This document shows positions 1 through 9,380 of a stretch of 64,000 nt of DNA, one piece after another. The position numbers and the translations under genes were made by a program. The DNA lies in contig NZ_JACHXV010000005.1 in NCBI RefSeq assembly GCF_014192375.1, forward strand, positions 62,001-126,000, given 5' to 3'. The notes under the pieces were generated by a model. The model was given only the letters and a program-made list of their open reading frames with translations, did not search any database and was not told the DNA's origin. The DNA comes from Endobacter medicaginis. GTDB lineage: Bacteria; Pseudomonadota; Alphaproteobacteria; Acetobacterales; Acetobacteraceae. How positions within the stretch are numbered: position 1 is the stretch's first letter; each line of letters opens with the position of its first letter.

Positions 1-391
1 ACGCCCCACGACAAATAACCGGGCGCTGGCTGTACCAGCCCCGGCTCGGCCCGGGCAGGGTGTAAACGGCCCCAAAAGCTCCGGGGCAGTTCAACCTGCT
101 GCCCGTTAACGCGGATCAGCCCGTCCGGCTCGATCACGTCGAGCGGCGCAAATGCGGAGAGCGCGGGTCGGAATGGGAGGAGTGGATTTGCGTTCTGGCA
201 AACAATTCGCGGCCCGGATAATCGGGGATGAAGGGCGCAGACCATGTGCCGGTGGCGCCGATGACCGCGCGGCTTAGGAAATCACCCACGCTGGTGCTGA
301 CATTCAGGAATTTCTGGTCAGTGCGTTCCACACGTCCGACCATTACGGGGCGGTGGATCGGCGGCGCATAGCGCGCCTCGTAGAGGCGCCA
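1..391 (-). pseudogene. Remnant of CzcO/ArsO-like flavin monooxygenase
   Basis: This is a broken flavoprotein oxidoreductase of the CzcO type (FAD/NAD(P)-dependent, Rossmann fold). Reading leftward directly after the SRAP stop codon, the frame gives RLYEARYAPPIHRPV and then AVIGATGTWSAPFIPDYPGR, the middle part of such enzymes. After IHSSH the frame jumps to ALSAFAPLDVIEPDGLI, which resembles the C-terminal region of the same family in another frame. The N-terminal FAD-binding half and the segment between these two blocks (roughly 150 residues in family members) are missing, so this is an internally deleted, 5'-truncated gene. It runs off the left window edge. The family match is from memory of conserved motifs, not from a search. 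Confidence 0.6.
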
Positions 392-1039
392 TCAAGCAAC
401 CCCCGTGGGTGGAGCAATCGCTATTAGCGCTCCGTCCGGCAATGCCTGCTGCACCTGCAAGGCCTCAGGTGCCGGCGCTGTCATCCACAGATCCATATCT
501 TCCTGCTGCGTCAGGATAACTGGCATGGCCCAAGGATGAATAGCACCGACCTCCCGGTTGGCTTCAGTGGTCAGGAATCCATACAGGTTATTTGTCGTCT
601 CGCCGTCAGCCAGTTTCCTGACCGACGTCCACCGGCACCACAGACCGGCGAAGAAGGCCAGCGGCTCGCCATCCGCTCTGGCGAACCAGACCTGACGACT
701 TCCACCTTCGGGCAGATGTTCGGGCTCGGCAAACGCCGTCAGCGGCACCAGGCAGCGATGTTCCACGCCTTCCCATCGCCGCCACCAGGACGATTCCATA
801 TGCCGGATATTGGTTATGCCCCGATCCACCTTCCTGCCCTTGAGCATGCCGGGTGGCGTCGGCATTCCCCAGCGGGCCATGACCAGTTCCCTGCCGCCCT
901 CGGCATTGCGGATGATTGGGGCCATTGTATTCGGCCACACCTCGGGCAACGGTTGCAGGTTGCCGATATGATCGATCATGACCCTGGCGATCATCCTGAT
1001 CGCCTCCTGGTTCGTCATTACGGAGTAGAGGTTGCACAT
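392..1039 (-). CDS. SOS response-associated peptidase (SRAP/YedK/HMCES family)
   Basis: 215-residue SRAP domain protein. Family members form a covalent thiazolidine link between Cys2 and abasic sites in single-stranded DNA, shielding the lesion. The start MCNLYSV exposes the catalytic Cys2 after Met removal. The expected glutamate lies in TAFAEPEH and the histidine in GAIHPWAMPVIL. The usual H-x-R-M-P is H-P-W-A-M-P here, a small departure. Full length for the family (about 200-230 residues). It lies divergently from imuA-imuB-dnaE2 with a LexA box in the shared spacer, so SOS induction of both sides is plausible. Its stop codon directly abuts the truncated flavoprotein remnant. Confidence 0.92.
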   Translation of the reverse strand: MCNLYSVMTNQEAIRMIARVMIDHIGNLQPLPEVWPNTMAPIIRNAEGGRELVMARWGMPTPPGMLKGRKVDRGITNIRHMESSWWRRWEGVEHRCLVPLTAFAEPEHLPEGGSRQVWFARADGEPLAFFAGLWCRWTSVRKLADGETTNNLYGFLTTEANREVGAIHPWAMPVILTQQEDMDLWMTAPAPEALQVQQALPDGALIAIAPPTGVA

Positions 1040-1161
1040 CGGTGCCGTCCTTCCGTCGTCGGCCAGAAAAAATCCCTGAGACTCAAAGCTTTACAGATAT
1101 CAGAGACATAGCTGGGCCTCAGCTATTCCCTGCACTGTGTCACACCTCCGGTAATCGTGCC

Positions 1162-1197
1162 TTGACTCTTATCGCGCGTTAGGAACAAACCATGAAC
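1162..1197 (+). promoter_or_regulatory. LexA (SOS) box and -35-like element upstream of imuA
   Basis: GAAC at 1183-1186 and GAAC at 1194-1197 are separated by exactly 7 bases, matching the alphaproteobacterial LexA operator GAAC-N7-GAAC. A TTGACT hexamer at 1162-1167 could be the -35 element, although I see no convincing -10 at the right distance. The site is 39 bases before the imuA start and 143 bases before the divergent SRAP gene start. LexA control of imuAB-dnaE2 is well established in Caulobacter and other alphaproteobacteria; control of the SRAP gene here is inference. Confidence 0.85.
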
Positions 1198-1236
1198 ATA
1201 TAGCTACTGACGCCGCCAGCATCGGACGGATTCGAG

Positions 1237-2019
1237 ATGACCACGAAAGGGAGCCCAGCCCGGAAGAAGCCCGCCCTGGAAGCGCTTCAGGCGACCATTG
1301 CCCGGCTCGAAGGACACAAAAGCCATAAACGCGCCGTCCTGCCATTCGGCGTGAAGGAGATCGACGCGAGGTTACCGGGTGGCGGCCTGGTCCTGGGCGC
1401 GCTTCATGAGGTGGCCGGTGGCGGGACTGACGCCCTCAACGCCACGGCTGCGGCCCTGTTCGCCGCAGGGATTGCCGGCCGGACCAGAGGCAAGGTGCTG
1501 TGGATCGTCACCCGGCAGGACATCTTCGCGCCGGCTCTCGATCAGGCCGGACTGGCCGCTCGCCGGGTCATCCACGTTGAAGCATCCTCGGACAACGACG
1601 CCCTGGCCTGCTTCGAGGAAGGTCTGCGACATGGCGGGCTGGGGTCCGTGGTCGCCGAGGTCGGGCGACTGACGATGACGGCCTCGCGGCGCTTGCAGAT
1701 CGCGGCCGAGGGAACCGGGACCATCGGCCTGGCTGTCCGGAGATGGCGCCGCCAGACGGAAGCCGCCGATTTCGGGCAGCCGACAGCCAGCACCACACGC
1801 TGGCGGGTCTCGGTCCTGCCATTCGCGTCGCTTCCCGTGCCAGGTGTGGAACGGCCCCGGTGGATGCTGGAACTGCTACGCGCGCGATCGGGGGAATGCG
1901 CGGATTTCGAGGTGGAGGGGTGCGATGCCAACGGGAGGATCGAATCGTGTGGTGTCGCTCTACCTGCCGCTCTGGCCGACGGAACGCATCAGGAAGAAGC
2001 TGGGCAACGCCGCGCCTGA
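1237..2019 (+). CDS. imuA: ImuA, RecA-like mutasome accessory protein
   Basis: 260-residue RecA/SulA-related protein, first gene of the imuA-imuB-dnaE2 translesion cassette. ImuA interacts with ImuB and is needed for damage-induced mutagenesis. The N-terminal half (GVKEIDARLPGGGL, then ALHEVAGG and KVLWIVTRQD) has the RecA-like fold seen in ImuA, but the phosphate-binding loop is not a canonical Walker A. The ATG at 1237 follows the LexA box closely. The 3' end overlaps the start of imuB by 95 bases, consistent with translational coupling. Length is typical for ImuA. Confidence 0.9.
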   Translation: MTTKGSPARKKPALEALQATIARLEGHKSHKRAVLPFGVKEIDARLPGGGLVLGALHEVAGGGTDALNATAAALFAAGIAGRTRGKVLWIVTRQDIFAPALDQAGLAARRVIHVEASSDNDALACFEEGLRHGGLGSVVAEVGRLTMTASRRLQIAAEGTGTIGLAVRRWRRQTEAADFGQPTASTTRWRVSVLPFASLPVPGVERPRWMLELLRARSGECADFEVEGCDANGRIESCGVALPAALADGTHQEEAGQRRA

Positions 2020-3469
2020 GACACCGCTGGCCCTGGCCGGCCGGGAAGGCAGCCGTCGCGTCGTCATGTCCGCCGACCTTGATGCCCGCAAGATCGGGGT
2101 GACACCCGGAACCCCGGTTGCGAAGGCGAATGCGCTCTATCCCGATCTGACCATCATGGAGGCCGATCCCGAGGGCGACCGTGCCGGGCTGGAGGCTCTG
2201 GCCCTCTGGTTCCAGCGGCGGATCGCGCCGATCGTGGCCGTGGACGCATCCGGCGGACTGCCTGATGGCATTGTAATGGATACGACCGGCGCGGATCATC
2301 TGCATGGCGGCGAGCCGGCAATGCTGGAAGCCGTGGTCCGGCGCCTGGCTGATTCAGGCTTTACCGCCAAGGCCACGATCGCCGGAACCTGGGGTGCCGC
2401 CCATGCCCTGGCCAGATATGGACGCGGCCGGATCATCATTGTGCCCGAAGGCGGCATCCCCGATGTGCTGTCCGGCCTGCCGATCGAGGCATTGCGGCTT
2501 CCGGCTGCCGTCATCGAAGGGTTGCGGACGCTGGGTATCTCCCGGATCGGCAAGCTGGCCGCCATGCCGCGCGCGCCGCTGACCCTGCGGTTCGGGCCGG
2601 AACTCACACGCCGTCTCGACCAGGCCTACGGGCGCGTCGCCGAACCGATCCAGGCCGTGCGTCCGGTCGATCCGGTTTCTGTCGCGCGCAATTTCGCCGA
2701 ACCGATCGGTGCCGCCGAAACCATCGCCCGCTACATCGGCAAGCTGGTCCCCCTCCTGTGTGAAGGGCTGGATGCCAGGGGCGACGGCATACGGCTGCTC
2801 GACCTCCTGTTGCACCGGTTGGACAGCCAAACCCAGACGATCCGGATCGCCACGGCCCGGCCGGCAAGGGACGCGAAGCATCTGACGCGCCTGCTGTGCG
2901 AGAAGATCGAGACGATCGATCCGGGCTATGGCATTGAGCGCATGGAACTGGTCGCCGTCCTGGCCGAGCCGATGGAGGTCAGGCAGCGGGTTTCCTCGCT
3001 GATCGAAGAGGAAGAAGCCGACATCTCCGGCCTGATCGACACGCTGGCCAATCGCGTCGGTGGGGAATCGCTCTACCGGTTTGCCCCTGTGGAGAGCGAC
3101 ATTCCCGAGCGGTCGGTCTGCCGGGTGCCGGCACTGGCTCCGGATGACGGCGCCACCTGGCCGGTCGGATGGCCACGACCGACCCGGCTGCTTTCCCGGC
3201 CGGAACCTGTCCAGGCCATGGCCGAATTGCCGGACCAGCCGCCGATCTTCTTTATCTGGCGCGGTATCCGGCATCGCGTGCGCTGCGCCGACGGGCCTGA
3301 GCGCGTCTTCGGCGAATGGTGGAAGGGTGATACGGAACTGACGATCGCGCGGGATTATTTCCGGATCGAGGACACGGCCGGCGACCGATTCTGGGTCTTC
3401 CGCGAGGGTGATGGCGAACATGGAGAAACCGGCTCGCAGAGATGGTTCATGCACGGGCTGTTCGCATGA
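1925..3469 (+). CDS. imuB: ImuB, catalytically inactive Y-family polymerase homologue
   Basis: 514 residues from the chosen ATG at 1925, which follows a good ribosome-binding site (GGTGGAGGGG at 1910-1919). An upstream ATG at 1844 would add 27 unconvincing residues lying inside imuA. ImuB has the Y-family polymerase fold without the catalytic acidic residues, and acts as an adaptor joining ImuA, DnaE2 and the beta clamp. The sequence begins [14 protein letters not shown], where an active polymerase would have an Asp-containing motif, and the later [20 protein letters not shown] block is typical of ImuB. The stop overlaps the dnaE2 start (ATGA at 3466-3469). Confidence 0.93.
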   Translation: MPTGGSNRVVSLYLPLWPTERIRKKLGNAAPETPLALAGREGSRRVVMSADLDARKIGVTPGTPVAKANALYPDLTIMEADPEGDRAGLEALALWFQRRIAPIVAVDASGGLPDGIVMDTTGADHLHGGEPAMLEAVVRRLADSGFTAKATIAGTWGAAHALARYGRGRIIIVPEGGIPDVLSGLPIEALRLPAAVIEGLRTLGISRIGKLAAMPRAPLTLRFGPELTRRLDQAYGRVAEPIQAVRPVDPVSVARNFAEPIGAAETIARYIGKLVPLLCEGLDARGDGIRLLDLLLHRLDSQTQTIRIATARPARDAKHLTRLLCEKIETIDPGYGIERMELVAVLAEPMEVRQRVSSLIEEEEADISGLIDTLANRVGGESLYRFAPVESDIPERSVCRVPALAPDDGATWPVGWPRPTRLLSRPEPVQAMAELPDQPPIFFIWRGIRHRVRCADGPERVFGEWWKGDTELTIARDYFRIEDTAGDRFWVFREGDGEHGETGSQRWFMHGLFA

Positions 3470-6400
3470 CCCGCTATGCCGAGCTTCAGGTCACCAGCTA
3501 TTTCTCGTTCCTGCGGGGCGTGTCTGCGCCTGCCGAACTGTTTGCCCAGGCCAAACGTCTCGGACTTTCCGCCATCGGGATCACCGACCGCAACACACTG
3601 GCCGGCATCGTCCAGGCCCACATCGCCGCGAAAGATACCGGCATGCGGCTGGTGGTCGGATGCCGGCTCGACCTCGCCGACTTTCCGCCGGTCCTGGTCT
3701 ATCCGATGGACCGCGCCGCCTATGGCCGCTTATGTCGGCTGCTGTCGATCGGCAAGGCGCGCGCCGGCAAGGGGAAATGCCTGCTGAACTGGGCCGATCT
3801 GGCCGAGTGGGGCGACGGACTTCAGGCCGTGCTGGTGCCGGATGTCGCCGGCGAGGACTGCGCCCTGCATCTGCGGAAGCTGCGGGATGCCTTCGGGGAC
3901 CGGGCCTATATGGCACTGACCCTGCGCCGCCGGCCGAATGATCAGATGCGGCTCTATGAATTGGCGAATATGGCCCATGCGCGCCGGGTGAAGACCGTCG
4001 TCACCAATGACGTGCTGTTCGATATCCATGACCGCCGCATTCTCCAGGATGTCGTCACCTGTGTTCGGCATAATACGACCATAGACCGGGCTGGCTTCGT
4101 CCGTGAGCGTCATGCCGATCGCTATCTCAAGCCGCCCCAGGAAATCGCGCGCCTGTTCTCGCGATATCCCGAAGCGATCGACCGGAGCATGGAGATCGTC
4201 GAACGCTGCCGGTTCAGCCTCGACGATCTAGCGTATCAATATCCCGATGAAATCACGACGCCGGGCCAGACACCCCAGGAAGCACTGGAAGCCCTGACGT
4301 GGGAAGGTGCGAGAGCCTTCTATACGGATGGCATCCCCGAGGACGTGGCTGAAATTCTCCGCCATGAACTGGCGCTGATCGGGCGCATGTCCTACGCGCC
4401 CTACTTCCTGACGGTGAACAGCATCGTTCGCGAGTCGAGGCGGCGGGGCATTCTGTGCCAGGGTCGCGGATCGGCGGCCAATAGCGCTGTCTGTTTCGTG
4501 CTGGGCATCACGGCGATCGACCCGTCGCGGACGACATTGCTGTTCGAGCGGTTCATCTCGGAAGAGCGGGGCGAGCCGCCGGACATCGACGTGGATTTCG
4601 AGCATGCCCGTCGCGAGGAAATCATCCAGTGGATCTATGACCATTACGGTCGCACCCGCGCGGCACTGACCGCCGTGGTCACCCGGTATCGGGCCAAGGG
4701 GGCTCTCCGTGATGTGGGCAAGGTGATGGGGCTGCCGGAAGACCTGATCACCCTGCTGTCGAAACAGATATGGGGCTGGTCGCGCGAGGTCGATGCGGAG
4801 AAATTCGCCGAGACCGGAATCGACCTGACTGACCGGCGTATCCGTCTGACGCTCGATCTGGCGCGTGCCCTGATTGGCGTGCCGCGTCATCTGTCCCAGC
4901 ATCCGGGCGGCTTCGTGCTGACCCATGACCGGCTGGACGAACTGGTGCCGATCGAACCGGCGGCGATGGAGAATCGCCAGACCATCGAGTGGGACAAGGA
5001 CGACATCGACGCGCTGAAATTCATGAAGGTTGATGTGCTGGCGCTTGGCATGCTGACCTGCATGAAGAAGGGACTGGACCTGCTCGCCGAACACAAGGGG
5101 CAGCGCTTCACGCTCCAGACCATTCCGGCCGAAGACCCGCGGACCTACGCCATGATCCGCAAGGCAGACACGATCGGCGTGTTCCAGATCGAGAGCCGGG
5201 CGCAAATGTCGATGCTGCCGCGCCTGAAGCCCCGGACCTATTATGACCTGGTGATCGAGGTCGCCATCGTCCGTCCCGGACCGATCCAGGGCGATATGGT
5301 TCATCCGTATCTGCGCCGGCGGGAGGGCCTGGAGCAGCCCGATTACCCGACCCCGGAACTGGAGGAAGTCCTGAAGCGGACCCTCGGCGTGCCGCTTTTT
5401 CAGGAACAGGTCATGCAGGTGGCCATGGTATGTGCCGGGTTCACGGCGGCCGAGGCCGATCAACTCAGGCGTGCGATGGCGACCTTCAAGAACACCGGGA
5501 CGGTCTCGAAATTCCAGACCCGCCTGCTCGAAGGCATGAGGGAGAACGGATATCCGGAGGAATTCGCCGAGCGTATCTACCAGCAGCTTGAGGGCTTCGG
5601 CTCCTATGGCTTCCCGGAGAGCCATGCCGCGTCATTCGCCATCCTGGCCTATTCGTCATCGTGGATGAAATGCCGCCATCCGGACGTGTTCCTGGCCTCA
5701 TTGCTGAACAGCCAGCCGATGGGCTTCTACGCGCCGGCCCAACTCGTCCGCGACGCCCAGGCGCATGGGGTGGAAGTCCGGCCTATCTGTGTGAACCGGT
5801 CACGCTGGGAGGCCATCCTTGAAGGGCCGGAACGGGCGAACGGCCTGTTTGCGGTGCGGCTCGGGATGAACCTGGTGAAGGGACTGGCCAATGAGGATGC
5901 CGCGCGGATCGTGGCGGCCCGTGGGAATCGGCCCTTCGTGTCGATAGACGATCTGTGGCGACGATCCGGCGTGAAGGCCGCTGCCCTGACCCACCTGGCC
6001 GAGGCGGATGCGTTTCGTGCGGGGTTCGGGCTGGCACGGCGTGAGGCTCTGTGGGCGATCAAGGCGCTACGGGATGAACCGTTGCCCTTGTTCGCGGCTG
6101 CGGAGATCGTCCGGGAAGCAAAGGAACCGGATGTCCTGCTCCAGCCCATGCGGGCCGGCGCCGAGGTGGCACGGGACTATAACCGTATCGGCCTGACCCT
6201 GCGGGACCATCCGGTTGCCTTTCTGCGGGATGATCTGAGGCGCGATGACATCCTGTCGTGCCGGGACGCAATCAATGCCAGGGATGGCAAGCGGCTGACG
6301 GCAGCCGGAATCGTCCTGGTGCGTCAGCGTCCGGGTTCTTCAAAAGGCGTGGTTTTTATGACGCTGGAGGACGAGACGGCGACGCTGAATGTCATCATTT

Positions 6401-6627
6401 GGGCAGACACCTTCGAGAAATTCCGGCCGGTGGTCCTGTCCGCCAGCATGGTGGCTGTGAAGGGGAGGCTTCAGAAGGAGGGCGAGGTGATTCATCTGAT
6501 CGCTCTGGAGATCATCGACCAGTCGGGACTACTCGCCGATGTTGGAAACCGCTCAAATGGTGGCACCCCAAGCGACAGACATCACCCGGATGACGTCATC
6601 ATAGTTCGATCGCGGAATTTCCATTGA
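3466..6627 (+). CDS. dnaE2: DnaE2 (ImuC), error-prone DNA polymerase III alpha subunit
   Basis: 1053 residues from the ATG at 3466, which overlaps the imuB stop as ATGA. An in-frame ATG at 3442 is less likely because [18 protein letters not shown] is the usual N terminus. A PHP domain comes first, then the C-family polymerase core with catalytic aspartates in PDIDVDF (D373 and D375) and a third in [10 protein letters not shown] (about D523), then HhH and OB-fold regions. DnaE2 performs mutagenic translesion synthesis with ImuA and ImuB after DNA damage. Length is normal for the family, shorter than replicative DnaE. Controlled with imuA from the LexA box at 1183-1197. Confidence 0.96.
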   Translation: MTRYAELQVTSYFSFLRGVSAPAELFAQAKRLGLSAIGITDRNTLAGIVQAHIAAKDTGMRLVVGCRLDLADFPPVLVYPMDRAAYGRLCRLLSIGKARAGKGKCLLNWADLAEWGDGLQAVLVPDVAGEDCALHLRKLRDAFGDRAYMALTLRRRPNDQMRLYELANMAHARRVKTVVTNDVLFDIHDRRILQDVVTCVRHNTTIDRAGFVRERHADRYLKPPQEIARLFSRYPEAIDRSMEIVERCRFSLDDLAYQYPDEITTPGQTPQEALEALTWEGARAFYTDGIPEDVAEILRHELALIGRMSYAPYFLTVNSIVRESRRRGILCQGRGSAANSAVCFVLGITAIDPSRTTLLFERFISEERGEPPDIDVDFEHARREEIIQWIYDHYGRTRAALTAVVTRYRAKGALRDVGKVMGLPEDLITLLSKQIWGWSREVDAEKFAETGIDLTDRRIRLTLDLARALIGVPRHLSQHPGGFVLTHDRLDELVPIEPAAMENRQTIEWDKDDIDALKFMKVDVLALGMLTCMKKGLDLLAEHKGQRFTLQTIPAEDPRTYAMIRKADTIGVFQIESRAQMSMLPRLKPRTYYDLVIEVAIVRPGPIQGDMVHPYLRRREGLEQPDYPTPELEEVLKRTLGVPLFQEQVMQVAMVCAGFTAAEADQLRRAMATFKNTGTVSKFQTRLLEGMRENGYPEEFAERIYQQLEGFGSYGFPESHAASFAILAYSSSWMKCRHPDVFLASLLNSQPMGFYAPAQLVRDAQAHGVEVRPICVNRSRWEAILEGPERANGLFAVRLGMNLVKGLANEDAARIVAARGNRPFVSIDDLWRRSGVKAAALTHLAEADAFRAGFGLARREALWAIKALRDEPLPLFAAAEIVREAKEPDVLLQPMRAGAEVARDYNRIGLTLRDHPVAFLRDDLRRDDILSCRDAINARDGKRLTAAGIVLVRQRPGSSKGVVFMTLEDETATLNVIIWADTFEKFRPVVLSASMVAVKGRLQKEGEVIHLIALEIIDQSGLLADVGNRSNGGTPSDRHHPDDVIIVRSRNFH

Positions 6628-6700
6628 TGTGCGATGTCCAGAGTGTTGTGCCGCATTTCCATGATTGTAAGAGGCGTGCATCGGTTATCGGAAATCTGCG

Positions 6701-7159
6701 TCATGGCCTCTCTGCTAGACCCTTGATCGCCCAGTGAAGCAGATCAAGCAGTCGTTCACCTTCCTCCTCCGAGAGATGCGTATGGCTCCGGGCGTTGATG
6801 ACCGCCACGGCTGCCGCAACCTCCGGCAACCTGACAGACATTAATGGCGATAGCGATATCGTCGTGCTTCTGCGATCGTTCGGATCCGGCTTGCGTTCGA
6901 TCAGCCCGTCCCGTTCCATTCGTGAAAGGGTCTTCGCCATCGTGGATTGCTCGACGGCCGCGAGGTTCACCAGTTCACGCTGGCTCCGTGTCTTGCCGTC
7001 CGCCAACGCGAAGATCACCGGTAGCTGACCGGACATGAGGCCAAAGGGCCGCAGTGCTTCATCCATCTCACGAGCAAAAAGCCGGGCGGCCCAGTTGACC
7101 ATATAGCCAAGGGAGTCGGTTCGGGACGGCCATTTATATGGCTTGCTATCTTCTTTCAT
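6701..7159 (-). CDS. MarR-family transcriptional regulator
   Basis: 152-residue winged-helix regulator. The core shows the DNA-binding helix region LVNLAAVEQSTMAKTLSRME followed by the wing DGLIERKPDPNDRR, both typical of MarR proteins, and helices at both ends for dimerisation. Transcribed away from the membrane-protein locus at 7207, with only 47 bases between the starts, so it probably regulates itself and that neighbour. A 12-base direct repeat covers its own start region. By eye, base composition here is less GC-rich than to the right of tRNA-Gly. The ligand is unknown. Confidence 0.9.
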   Translation of the reverse strand: MKEDSKPYKWPSRTDSLGYMVNWAARLFAREMDEALRPFGLMSGQLPVIFALADGKTRSQRELVNLAAVEQSTMAKTLSRMERDGLIERKPDPNDRRSTTISLSPLMSVRLPEVAAAVAVINARSHTHLSEEEGERLLDLLHWAIKGLAERP

Positions 7160-7169
7160 GGCTTGCTAT
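7138..7169. repeat. 12-bp direct repeat straddling the marR start
   Basis: ATGGCTTGCTAT occurs at 7138-7149 and again at 7158-7169, a spacing of 20 bases (about two helical turns). The right copy overlaps the marR start codon and the left copy lies within its first codons. This arrangement would suit autoregulatory binding, although most MarR operators are palindromic. The repeat itself is directly seen; the operator role is inference. Confidence 0.45.
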
Positions 7170-7206
7170 GTAAAAGACCTTCTCTTCAGGAAGCAAGGAT
7201 CATATC

Positions 7207-7648
7207 ATGCCAACGCTTCTCCGCCGTCTCCATCGTGTGACAGGAAAGCCTGTCGATCCTTTGTATTGGCAGTTTCATGACTGCCTCGGTCGTCGCAGAA
7301 CTCTATGGCGACGCCTCGATTATCAGCACAGTCAAGCGTGCGATCCTCTGGGGATTATTGGTCCTGGTCCCATGTCTCGCCACAACGGGGCTTTCGGGCT
7401 ATCGCGCGACAAGTGGGGCTCCGCGTGGTCTGGCACTCGTGAAACTCCGCCGTATGCGGATCATCGGCCTCAACGGGATTTGCGTTCTCGTACCGTGTGC
7501 GCTGTTTCTGGCCGCCCGCGCGGCGGCATCACGATTCGGTTGGCCATTCTACAGTATACAGGCGCTCGAACTTCTGGCCGGCTCTATCAATCTTACTCTT
7601 CTGGTCCTGAATTTCAGGGATGGTCTGCGCCTTGCTCGACGGCAATAA
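7207..7648 (+). pseudogene. Small multi-span membrane protein gene with an apparent +1 frameshift
   Basis: A good ribosome-binding site (AAGGAT near 7194) precedes ATG 7207, which encodes MPTLLRRLHRVTG. That frame then loses membrane character, while the frame offset by one base carries SLSILCIGSFMTASVVAELY and on to DGLRLARRQ at 7648. Removing one A from the AAA run at 7245-7247 joins both parts into a protein of about 147 residues with roughly four membrane helices and the continuous junction HRVTGSLSILCIGSF. From memory, intact homologues look like this joined protein. An internal ATG at 7277 could still give a 123-residue product, but it has no visible ribosome-binding site. Function unknown; it is divergent from marR. 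Confidence 0.6.
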
Positions 7649-7770
7649 GCGCAGAGTACCGATGTGAGCCGCGCACGCCGACAATAACGATTGATACGAA
7701 TTGACGGCGCGATCAGGACCGCAAAACAAGTGTGTGTCTCCGCTAAGGCCATCACAGATTCAGCCTCGCG

Positions 7771-7791
7771 GTGGACACCATGTGGACACCA
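7771..7791. repeat. Tandem 10-bp repeat downstream of tRNA-Gly
   Basis: GTGGACACCA is present at 7771-7780 and 7782-7791, an 11-base period. It lies about 70 bases beyond the 3' end of tRNA-Gly, in the spacer between the frameshifted membrane gene and the tRNA. Its position next to a tRNA 3' end fits arm-type or accessory sites of a site-specific recombinase, but no integrase gene is in view, so this remains a guess. Confidence 0.35.
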
Positions 7792-7807
7792 CACCCCAAA
7801 ACGACGA

Positions 7808-7827
7808 AAGCCGCCTTGCGGCGGCTT
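7808..7827 (-). terminator. Hairpin terminator for tRNA-Gly
   Basis: AAGCCGCC (7808-7815) and GGCGGCTT (7820-7827) form an 8-bp stem with a 4-base loop. On the minus strand the stem is followed by TTTCGTCGTTTT, an interrupted T-rich tail. It lies about 33 bases past the tRNA CCA end, as expected for a factor-independent terminator of the tRNA transcript. Confidence 0.6.
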
Positions 7828-7859
7828 CCTCGTATCCGTCTGATTTTCCTTGGAAAATC

Positions 7860-7934
7860 TGGAGCGGGCGATGGGATTCGAACCCACGACCCCAACCTTG
7901 GCAAGGTTGTGCTCTACCCCTGAGCTACGCCCGC
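7860..7934 (-). tRNA. tRNA-Gly (anticodon GCC)
   Basis: 75-nucleotide cloverleaf. The acceptor stem is GCGGGCG paired with CGCCCGC, the D-arm includes AGCTCAGGGGTAGAGC, the anticodon loop TTGCCAA gives GCC, the T-arm contains GGTTCGAATCC, and CCA is encoded. Its 3' end faces the left part of the window, where base composition and gene content change, which is the orientation expected if an element integrated into the tRNA 3' end. Confidence 0.96.
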
Positions 7935-7949
7935 GCTCCGTGGAGCGGG

Positions 7950-7978
7950 GTTCTATTGAGGTTGGTCGGGAAGCGCAA
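7950..7978 (-). promoter_or_regulatory. Putative promoter of tRNA-Gly
   Basis: On the minus strand TTGCGC (7978-7973) and TAGAAC (7955-7950) are separated by 17 bases, and the tRNA begins 16 bases further on. Both hexamers are partial matches to the sigma-70 consensus, but spacing and position are right. Confidence 0.45.
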
Positions 7979-8090
7979 GGGGCCTTGGGCAAAAAAACAA
8001 CGTCCGCGCAGAGCTGCTGTGGTTGCGGTGGCGGGGCAGGGAGACGATCTTCACCGCCACGTGAAGCTCGCGCTTGAAGGAGTGCCGCAG

Positions 8091-9092
8091 ATGGCATTTG
8101 ACGAGGATCTGATCATCGGGAAGCCCGGCAGGGTACCCGCCCGCGCGCCGGCGCCTGCGTCCGCGCCGTCATCGGGGCTGGCTGCGGCGTCGGCGCCTGC
8201 ATCCGCTTCCATCATCGACGGCAGCCAGGAGACTTTCGTCGACGAGGTGATCGACGCCTCGCGCGACGTGCCGGTGATCGTCGATTTCTGGGCAACCTGG
8301 TGCGGCCCGTGCAAGACACTCACGCCTGCGCTGGAGAAGGTGGTGCGGGCCGCCGGTGGACGCGTGCGGCTGGTCAAGATCGACGTCGATCGCAATCAGG
8401 CCCTCGTCGCCCAGCTCAGCCAGCTCGGTCTGCCGATGCAGTCGGTCCCCACTGTTGCCGCGTTCTGGCAAGGGCAGATCGCCGACCTCTTCTCCGGCGC
8501 ACTGCCCGAGAGCGAGATCAAGCGCTTCGTCGAGGCGCTGCTCAAGCTCGCCGGTGGGGCGATGCCGGCCGCAGATCTCTTCGGCGAGGCGAAGGCCGCT
8601 TTCCAAGACCAGCAATTCGATCTCGCAGCGCAGCTCTTCAGCCAGTCGCTCGAGCAGGACCCGGAATCGCCGGAGGCCTGGGGTGGGCTGATCCGCGCCC
8701 TGGTCGGGCTGGAAGACGACGAGTCGGCCAGCGAGGCGATCGCCCAGGTGCCGGCCAAGCTCGCCGAGCACGCCGAGATCACCGCGGCGAAGAATGCCTT
8801 CACCCTTTCGGTGGAGGGCCGCGAGGCCCGCGCCGCCCTTGCCGGGTTGGAGGAGAAGGTGGCGGAGGCGCCCGACGACCTCCAGGCGCGCTACGATCTT
8901 GCGACCGCCCAGAACGCCAATGGTCAGCGCGAGGCCGCGGCCGAAGGGCTGCTCGAGATCCTGCGCCGCGACCGCGCCTGGAACGAGGGCGCGGCGCGGG
9001 CACAACTCATCCGCTTCTTCGATGCCTGGGGAGCCGCCGACCCGGCCACGCTGCGTTATCGCCGGCGTCTTTCCGCGCTGCTGTTCAGCTGA
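8091..9092 (+). CDS. CnoX/YbbN-like co-chaperone (thioredoxin domain plus TPR)
   Basis: 333 residues from ATG 8091, preceded by GAAGGAG at 8076-8082. An Ala/Pro-rich N-terminal stretch leads into a thioredoxin domain (about residues 43-150) with active site WCGPC (C71, C74). Tetratricopeptide-like helices follow and fill the rest. This is the architecture of CnoX (YbbN), a cytoplasmic holdase that protects proteins from oxidation and hands them to GroEL or DnaK. Escherichia coli CnoX lacks the full CxxC, whereas this one keeps it, suggesting it also has thiol-disulfide activity. It is followed after 13 bases by a Trm112-like gene, so the two are probably co-transcribed. The upstream frame extension across tRNA-Gly is not coding. 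Confidence 0.88.
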   Translation: MAFDEDLIIGKPGRVPARAPAPASAPSSGLAAASAPASASIIDGSQETFVDEVIDASRDVPVIVDFWATWCGPCKTLTPALEKVVRAAGGRVRLVKIDVDRNQALVAQLSQLGLPMQSVPTVAAFWQGQIADLFSGALPESEIKRFVEALLKLAGGAMPAADLFGEAKAAFQDQQFDLAAQLFSQSLEQDPESPEAWGGLIRALVGLEDDESASEAIAQVPAKLAEHAEITAAKNAFTLSVEGREARAALAGLEEKVAEAPDDLQARYDLATAQNANGQREAAAEGLLEILRRDRAWNEGAARAQLIRFFDAWGAADPATLRYRRRLSALLFS

Positions 9093-9105
9093 GAGGGAGG
9101 CCGAG

Positions 9106-9321
9106 ATGACCGACGAGACATCCGGCCCCGAGAGCGGTGCGAAGGTGCCGCTCGATCCGCTGCTGCTCGAGATCCTGGTCTGCCCGGTCACACGCACCGC
9201 GCTGCGCTACGACGCCGAAGCAGGCGAGCTGGTCAGCGACGCGGCGGGGCTCGCCTTCGAGGTCCGCGACGGCATCCCGATCATGCTGCCCGAGGAGGCG
9301 CGCGTGCTCGACCCGGGGTAG
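9106..9321 (+). CDS. Trm112/YcaR family small protein
   Basis: 71-residue protein with a strong ribosome-binding site (GAGAGGGAGG at 9091-9100). The core [17 protein letters not shown] and the ending [13 protein letters not shown] are the hallmark of the Trm112-like/UPF0434 family. Eukaryotic and archaeal Trm112 activates methyltransferases; the bacterial role is not established. Only one cysteine remains (in LVCPVT), so zinc binding is doubtful. The first 15-20 residues look disordered. Sits 13 bases after the CnoX-like gene. Confidence 0.85.
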   Translation: MTDETSGPESGAKVPLDPLLLEILVCPVTRTALRYDAEAGELVSDAAGLAFEVRDGIPIMLPEEARVLDPG

Positions 9322-9380
9322 ATCAAGAAATCACAATGTCTGACAGTGTGAATTTCAAGCTACCCAAATCGCTGTCGTGA

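Noticed and set aside
7860-7934. tRNA-Gly as a definite phage attachment site
   Set aside because: Position and orientation fit, but no integrase and no second copy of the tRNA 3' end are in the window, so it is kept only as a hypothesis in the findings.
7701-8090. Extension of the CnoX-like protein upstream through tRNA-Gly
   Set aside because: It would translate the antisense of the tRNA; the ATG at 8091 has a strong ribosome-binding site.
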